IMG/VR virus record: IMGVR_UViG_3300008258_000005
Location: 1-62,854 of that record
DNA from: a virus
DNA length: 62,854 nucleotides
Reading direction: 5' to 3' (one strand)
Under the pieces are notes generated by a model. It saw nothing but the letters and a program-made list of their open reading frames with translations, searched no databases and was not told the DNA's origin. Positions 58,907 through 62,854 of this stretch are shown one piece after another. Each line of letters begins with the position of its first letter. Position 1 is the stretch's first letter. Both the position numbers and the translations under genes were made by a program.

Positions 58907-60017
58907 AGAAAGAATTCAGAAAGAAGCACTAGATGCAGTCTTGTCATCAAGAAGGGCAGGACTGCATGTTAGTATGGGTGTAGGTAAGACTTATATAGGT
59001 CTACAGTACATCAACAAATTTGGTGGTAAGGTATTAGTAGCGGCTCCCAAGCTTACAATCTTTGAGTCGTGGAAGAACGATGCAGCAAAGTTTGGATTAG
59101 AGTACTTGTTACAAAGTATAACCTTTACAAGTTATATCTCCTTAACAAAACATAATCCAAAAGATTATGACATTGTAATTCTAGACGAAGCACACAATAC
59201 CAAGAGTTCTCACGATGAGTTCTTAGGTAACTTTACAGGAAGAATACTAGGACTTACAGGTACACCTCCAAAGTACACCTATGGAGAGAAAGGACAGATG
59301 ATGGAGCAGTACTATCCCATTAAGTATACTTATGGTGTAGACGAGGCTGTAGGTGAAGAGATTCTAAACGACTATAGAATCTTTGTTCATACATTACCTT
59401 TAGGTACAGCAAACAACATACAAGTAGGGAAGGGAAATAAAACTTTTCTTACAAGTGAAGCTAAGAACTATAGCTGGTTGCAGAGTCAGATTCAATCTGC
59501 AGTAAGCGACAAGCAAGTGTTTATGAAGCGTATCTTCCTTCTAAATGCCCTTAAACAGTTCAAGACTAAGTTGTTCTTTACCGATTTCATATCTAAACGA
59601 GTACCTCCCACTGAAAAGTGCTTACTATTTGCCAATACTACAGAACAAGCTGATGCTATCTGTCAGTATTCTCACCACTCCAAGAACTCTAAAACAGTTA
59701 ATGAGATTAACCTACAGAAGTTTGCTAGTGGTGAAGTAACTAGATTAAGTGCAGTAGAACAACTCAGTGAGGGTGTTACTGTACCTAATCTAAAACACAT
59801 TGTTATCATGCACTCTTATGGTAACGAGAAGAAAGCTTCCCAGAAAATCGGCCGTGCACTTCGTCTAAACAAAGATGAAGTAGCAGCAGTACATGTATTG
59901 TGCTTCAAGAACACGGTAGACGAAACCTGGGTAGCAAAATCATTAGAGGACTTTGACATAAGTAAAATAAAATGGATAGATTGGACATTGCAAGGCAACC
60001 AATTCGTGAAGTTGTAA
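58890..60017 (+). CDS. SF2 helicase (SNF2/UvsW-like)
   Basis: This 375-residue protein has Walker A 'VSMGVGKTYIGL' (about 30), Walker B 'IVILDEAHNT' (about 94), motif III 'LTGTP' (about 118) and motif VI 'QKIGRALRLN' (about 320). Two RecA-like halves are present. It should use ATP to move on or remodel DNA, probably branched DNA in phage replication. The gene overlaps the glucosaminidase by 17 nt and the radical SAM gene by 46 nt. Confidence 0.88.
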   Translation: MSQEIRERIQKEALDAVLSSRRAGLHVSMGVGKTYIGLQYINKFGGKVLVAAPKLTIFESWKNDAAKFGLEYLLQSITFTSYISLTKHNPKDYDIVILDEAHNTKSSHDEFLGNFTGRILGLTGTPPKYTYGEKGQMMEQYYPIKYTYGVDEAVGEEILNDYRIFVHTLPLGTANNIQVGKGNKTFLTSEAKNYSWLQSQIQSAVSDKQVFMKRIFLLNALKQFKTKLFFTDFISKRVPPTEKCLLFANTTEQADAICQYSHHSKNSKTVNEINLQKFASGEVTRLSAVEQLSEGVTVPNLKHIVIMHSYGNEKKASQKIGRALRLNKDEVAAVHVLCFKNTVDETWVAKSLEDFDISKIKWIDWTLQGNQFVKL

Positions 60018-60853
60018 GAAAAACATTTGACATACGGCCTAGCGGAAGATCGACTGACTTCATTAGTCCTTCTTTCGGCTATGGCTGTTTGTTCAACTGT
60101 TCCTACTGCTACATGAAAAGACACCAGCCTGATGGATTAACAGTGGCAACCAATATCAATGATATACTAACAGAGATAAACAACCACTGCACTTTTGCCG
60201 TAGTAGATAAGCCTAACCAAACACATGATGAGTATATAACGTATGACATCTCTTGTAATGAAGATTTTGCGTTACATCTTAGGTATTATCCTTGGCAGTA
60301 CATTCTACAGTTCTTCAAAGAACATCCTAAAGCTATGGCTTCATTTGCTACCAAGTATGTAAACAATAAACTACTTGAGTTCAACCCTGAAGGTAAAGTT
60401 AGAGTTAGGTTTTCTTTGATGCCTCAGTACTATGCAGATCTTTTAGAGCCAAATACCAGTCCTATACTTGATCGGATAAAAGCGATAGACCGATTTATAG
60501 AAGCAGGTTATGACGTTCACATCAACTTTTCTCCAATTATAGTACACGATAGATGGTTAGAACACTACGAGTATCTATTCAAACAAGTAGAAGAGCATGT
60601 AAAGTACAAAGATTTAGTTAAAGCTGAGGTTATCTTCCTCACACACAATGAGGGTAAACATCAGCACAACCTTATGTATGGAACTAAAGGAGAGTATCTC
60701 TTGTGGCAACCTGAGATACAAGAAAACAAGATAAGTCAATACGGAGGTAAGAACATTCGTTACCGACACGACTTAAAGGCTAAGTACATCAAACAATGGA
60801 CTGAGTTACACGACCAGTTCATTCCTTGGAACACAATAAGATACATATTCTAA
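59972..60853 (+). CDS. Radical SAM protein of the spore photoproduct lyase family
   Basis: This 293-residue protein has 'GYGCLFNCSYCYMKRHQPDG' (about 30-50), whose Cys-x3-Cys-x2-Cys would bind the 4Fe-4S cluster used to cleave S-adenosylmethionine. Downstream 'RVRFSLMPQ', 'RIKAIDRFIEAGY' and 'INFSPIIV' match the spore photoproduct lyase type. SPL reverses a thymine lesion in spores; here the substrate is unknown and may be a DNA lesion or modification. It overlaps the helicase gene by 46 nt; a slightly later start is possible but no better ATG is near. Confidence 0.75.
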   Translation: MDRLDIARQPIREVVRKTFDIRPSGRSTDFISPSFGYGCLFNCSYCYMKRHQPDGLTVATNINDILTEINNHCTFAVVDKPNQTHDEYITYDISCNEDFALHLRYYPWQYILQFFKEHPKAMASFATKYVNNKLLEFNPEGKVRVRFSLMPQYYADLLEPNTSPILDRIKAIDRFIEAGYDVHINFSPIIVHDRWLEHYEYLFKQVEEHVKYKDLVKAEVIFLTHNEGKHQHNLMYGTKGEYLLWQPEIQENKISQYGGKNIRYRHDLKAKYIKQWTELHDQFIPWNTIRYIF

Positions 60854-61254
60854 TGGATTTATTAGTAACACACCCAGTAAAGAAGTCTGATTTAGGCTTC
60901 CACGGTAATCTTTTTGGTGGTAAACTCCTTGCATGGGTAGACGCAGCATTAGCCGCCTATGCAATGGAGAAATGCCATACTCAAAACATGATTACAATTT
61001 CACTAGATCAGTGCGTATTCAAGAAACCAGCCAAAGAGAAACACCTGGTTAAGATTTACGCCCAAATGATTAAAATAGGTAACACTTCAGCTACTTTTCG
61101 AGTAGAAGCAAGAGCATACAATGTATTTAGAGAAGACGAAGTTATTCTTTTGCAGACCTGTATGACTTTTGTAAGAGTAGATGAAGAAGGAGAGCCTATT
61201 CCTATTTCTAAGCAAGTAAAAGAAACCTTTAACCCACCAGATTCAAAACTATGA
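60853..61254 (+). CDS. Acyl-CoA thioesterase (hotdog, YciA-like)
   Basis: The ATG at 60853 overlaps the preceding TAA by one base and gives 133 residues; a longer ORF from 60826 would overlap more. 'HGNLFGGKLLAWVDAALAAYA' is the hotdog-fold thioesterase signature, with the Asp as candidate catalytic residue, followed by 'ISLDQCVFKKPA' and 'GNTSATFRVEARA'. It would hydrolyse acyl-CoA in the cytoplasm. Phage-borne thioesterases are uncommon; it may alter fatty acid or lipid metabolism. It shares ATGA with the next gene. Confidence 0.8.
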   Translation: MDLLVTHPVKKSDLGFHGNLFGGKLLAWVDAALAAYAMEKCHTQNMITISLDQCVFKKPAKEKHLVKIYAQMIKIGNTSATFRVEARAYNVFREDEVILLQTCMTFVRVDEEGEPIPISKQVKETFNPPDSKL

Positions 61255-61580
61255 ACGAGGAATTAGAATTTTTCGACCACGATGTTACAGCCAATGTAAC
61301 TACACTTCTTACAAAGTATCCAAAAACTAAAGATGATGACATGTTTTTGGTAGCTACCTACTACTATAAGTATTACCCTAATCTAGCTAAACGTTCAGCA
61401 CTAGACTTCATAAAAGCTATGGCAGAAGGTAGATTGGTTTCCTCTGATTTAATTACCCGCACAAGAAGAAAGTTGCAGGAGCATAACCCAGAACTAAGAG
61501 GAACCAAGTGGAAGGAAAGACACCAGAAACAAAGTGAAGTTAAGTCAGACTTAAGAAAAGTAGATCAATTTAGTAGATGA
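61251..61580 (+). CDS. Conserved phage protein of unknown function (109 aa)
   Basis: This 109-residue acidic-to-basic helical protein contains 'TKDDDMFLVATYYYKYYPNL' and 'RTRRKLQEHNPELRGTKWKE', a pattern I recognise from many phages of diverse hosts, without known function. It begins inside the thioesterase stop (ATGA). The family is often near DNA metabolism genes. Confidence 0.75.
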   Translation: MNEELEFFDHDVTANVTTLLTKYPKTKDDDMFLVATYYYKYYPNLAKRSALDFIKAMAEGRLVSSDLITRTRRKLQEHNPELRGTKWKERHQKQSEVKSDLRKVDQFSR

Positions 61581-61734
61581 CATTCTTAGTCTAGTTCAAC
61601 AAGAGTTCTTAGCTGACTTTAAGAAATGCTCTTCTGCTATAGTAAGAGTTAACGAAAGCCACTGCACTACTGATATATATAAGTTTACAATGAGTGGTTC
61701 TACTAACGCTATTAATGTAATGTCTAAACCATGA
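61564..61734 (+). CDS. Open frame without ATG, possibly small gene (about 50 aa)
   Basis: From the TAG at 61561-61563 to TGA at 61732-61734 the frame is open: 56 codons reading 'INLVDDILSLVQQEFLADFKK...'. It looks protein-like and its stop overlaps the next gene's ATG (ATGA), as for the other genes here. No ATG, GTG or TTG start is in frame at the beginning; an ATT/ATC start or a frameshift from the previous gene (whose end lies at 61580) would be needed. It might also be a decayed gene. Confidence 0.35.
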   Translation: MNLVDDILSLVQQEFLADFKKCSSAIVRVNESHCTTDIYKFTMSGSTNAINVMSKP

Positions 61735-62015
61735 AACTTAAACTAAGACTAATAGCAATCTTTGTAATTGTAATCCTATTCTCATTCATTCCAGAGACAT
61801 TCCCAGACTTCTTCGGAGACTGGGTTTGTCAAGGGGGTAAAATTGTTGGGGTCAAAAAAGGATATTATGAAATACAAGGATGTTCCTATGGAGAAGCTCT
61901 AGAACACATGCCTACTACACATTGGGGCTTCAGACATTGGATGTGGACACTGTGTGGCGTAACGCTGTTCGTTTGGAATGTAGTAGAACTAATTGATAAG
62001 AAATACAGACTATGA
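61731..62015 (+). CDS. Membrane protein (94 aa)
   Basis: This 94-residue protein has hydrophobic segments at about 5-20 ('LRLIAIFVIVILFSF') and about 67-84 ('WMWTLCGVTLFVWNV'), with a Cys/Gly-rich loop between. It joins the next gene by ATGA overlap. Small phage membrane proteins of this shape are common; function unknown. Confidence 0.65.
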   Translation: MKLKLRLIAIFVIVILFSFIPETFPDFFGDWVCQGGKIVGVKKGYYEIQGCSYGEALEHMPTTHWGFRHWMWTLCGVTLFVWNVVELIDKKYRL

Positions 62016-62368
62016 CAAACAATAAACAACAAACACCACACGGGTTTTGTGAAACCCCAGAACAAAAATGTACAATGAATTATTGTGATGAAAACGGATG
62101 TCAAAATAGAAAAAGAACTTTGGCAGAACCTATTGAGATGACAGATAATAAAGAACAAACGGCAGTACAACTAATTATTCAAGCCTTGGACATTGAATGC
62201 AAATCAAGAGGAATGAATGTAAATTGGGATATGTATTTAGAAACGGAGAAAGAAAGAATTGAAACTGCATACAACAAAGGAACAGTTCATGGAATTGATT
62301 ATCCTGAAAGTGCACTACCATTAACTGGTGAACAATACTACGAAAAAACATACGGAGGTAACAAATGA
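62012..62368 (+). CDS. Conserved small phage protein (118 aa)
   Basis: This 118-residue protein has a Cys-rich N-terminal part and then 'TAVQLIIQALDIE', 'EKERIETAYNKG' and a terminal 'YYEKTYGGNK'. The C-terminal half is of a type I have seen in many Bacteroidota phages. An internal ATG ('MTDNKEQTAVQ') could give a shorter form. The end 'GGNK' contains GGAGG, which lies upstream of the next ATG like a Shine-Dalgarno site. Confidence 0.65.
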   Translation: MTNNKQQTPHGFCETPEQKCTMNYCDENGCQNRKRTLAEPIEMTDNKEQTAVQLIIQALDIECKSRGMNVNWDMYLETEKERIETAYNKGTVHGIDYPESALPLTGEQYYEKTYGGNK

Positions 62369-62601
62369 AACTATACACAGAAGAACAGGTTAAAGAGATA
62401 TATTTTAAAGGGGTACATAATGGTAGACTTCATATTGAGGGGAAATGTAGTGATGAAGTTGAATTGTTAATCCCCATCGAACTACCAAGTGATGAGGAGA
62501 TAAAAAAAGAATTTGATGTAGATGAATTTGACCCTTATGATTTAGCATACTTGGGTGGTGCTATTTGGATGCGTAATAAAATACAAGGAGGTGAGCAATG
62601 A
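62365..62601 (+). CDS. Conserved small phage protein (78 aa)
   Basis: This 78-residue protein has 'IPIELPSDEEIKKEF' and 'YLGGAIWMRNKIQGGEQ', patterns frequent in Bacteroidota phages. The C-terminal Gly-Gly is encoded by GGAGGT, which doubles as an SD sequence for the next gene. It overlaps both neighbours by 4 nt. Function unknown. Confidence 0.65.
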   Translation: MKLYTEEQVKEIYFKGVHNGRLHIEGKCSDEVELLIPIELPSDEEIKKEFDVDEFDPYDLAYLGGAIWMRNKIQGGEQ

Positions 62602-62854
62602 ACGACAAAATAAAAAAACTCCTTGAAAATGCCGAGCAATCTGATGCAATAGCAATAAACAAATGGCGTATTGAAAACCGAGAACAACGAAGAGAACAAA
62701 GAAAAAAAGAACTTAAAGAACTTATGGAAAAAGAAAAAACAATGAGCAACAATAAACAGAGTAGCGTAGAGTGGTTGGTTGAACAAATCAAAAAAGACAT
62801 CAATTTGAGATTGAGAGGATTTGATATTGACAAAGCACTTGAACAAGCCGAAGC
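62598..62854 (+). CDS. Helical protein, cut by window end
   Basis: The ORF starts at ATG 62598, 7 nt after AGGAGG, and is open to the end of the window (about 85 residues). The first 45 residues are Lys/Arg/Glu-rich helix. A second ATG begins 'MSNNKQSSVEWLVEQIKKD', a common phage motif, and could be the true or alternative start. Incomplete, so length and function are open. Confidence 0.6.
   Translation, partial: MNDKIKKLLENAEQSDAIAINKWRIENREQRREQRKKELKELMEKEKTMSNNKQSSVEWLVEQIKKDINLRLRGFDIDKALEQAE

Noticed and set aside
1-62854. Stop-codon reassignment (TAG or TGA), as in some crAss-like phages
   Set aside because: TAA, TAG and TGA all end well-defined genes here, and I saw no gene interrupted by in-frame TAG or TGA.
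1-62854. CRISPR array, insertion sequence, integrase or attachment site
   Set aside because: No regular spacer-repeat pattern, transposase or recombinase motif was found. The inverted repeats at 55341/55737 enclose no ORF.

Overview
This window looks like about 63 kb of a tailed, short-tailed dsDNA phage of the crAss-like kind (order Crassvirales) infecting a member of the Bacteroidota. The case rests on a run of minus-strand genes in crAss-like order: an IHF-like DNA-binding protein, large terminase, portal, acidic scaffold, HK97-type major capsid protein, adaptor/ring proteins, a second IHF-like protein, a 1865-residue tail 'muzzle' protein, then several large proteins of the internal-cargo type. 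Host-type promoters (TTG-N19-TAnnTTTG) and a protein with a type IX secretion (T9SS) C-terminal sorting domain both point to a Bacteroidota host that has T9SS. Genes end in TAA, TAG and TGA alike, so the code appears standard. No integrase, transposase or CRISPR array was seen.

Layout. (1) 1-13.5 kb, minus: cargo-type proteins, beginning with a giant gene cut by the window edge; several share short Gly-Gly motifs. (2) 13.5-37.4 kb, minus: tail muzzle, ring/adaptor proteins, fibre-like proteins, decoration-type proteins, capsid, scaffold, portal, terminase and small DNA-binding proteins. (3) 37.5-45.1 kb, minus: an envelope-directed block of exported proteins (a CsgG-like lipoprotein, a T9SS-sorted protein with cohesin/dockerin-like parts, a second dockerin-like protein, a Ser/Gly/Asn-rich exported protein, a HExxH lipoprotein), small membrane proteins, a YkuD-like enzyme and a holin-like protein. 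(4) 45.1-50.6 kb, minus: fibre proteins, including a tandem paralogous pair.

(5) From 50.9 kb everything is on the plus strand. 51.6-57.3 kb is a string of tiny genes, each typically followed by a short hairpin that runs directly into a pyrimidine tract and the next ATG. This stretch holds two proteins with SSB-like acidic Pro-Phe tails, small lipoproteins, an AT-hook protein, a tRNA-Glu, a tRNA-like RNA with an abnormal core, a roughly 195-nt structured RNA, a 19-nt motif in five copies, and a possible origin with iteron-like repeats between inverted repeats. (6) 57.4-62.8 kb is more conventional: a ParB-like protein, a membrane-anchored GH73-type glucosaminidase, an SF2 helicase, a spore-photoproduct-lyase-like radical SAM protein, an acyl-CoA thioesterase and small conserved phage genes, mostly with overlapping ends.

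How it works together (inference): the minus strand is the late half, read from host-like promoters at six recognisable sites. The plus strand is probably the early/middle half, where I found no convincing host-type promoter and the repeated pyrimidine element takes its place. In crAss-like phages early genes are read by a polymerase carried in the virion; its gene is not in this window and may lie beyond the left edge. Functional names below come from reading protein sequence by eye, not from searches.
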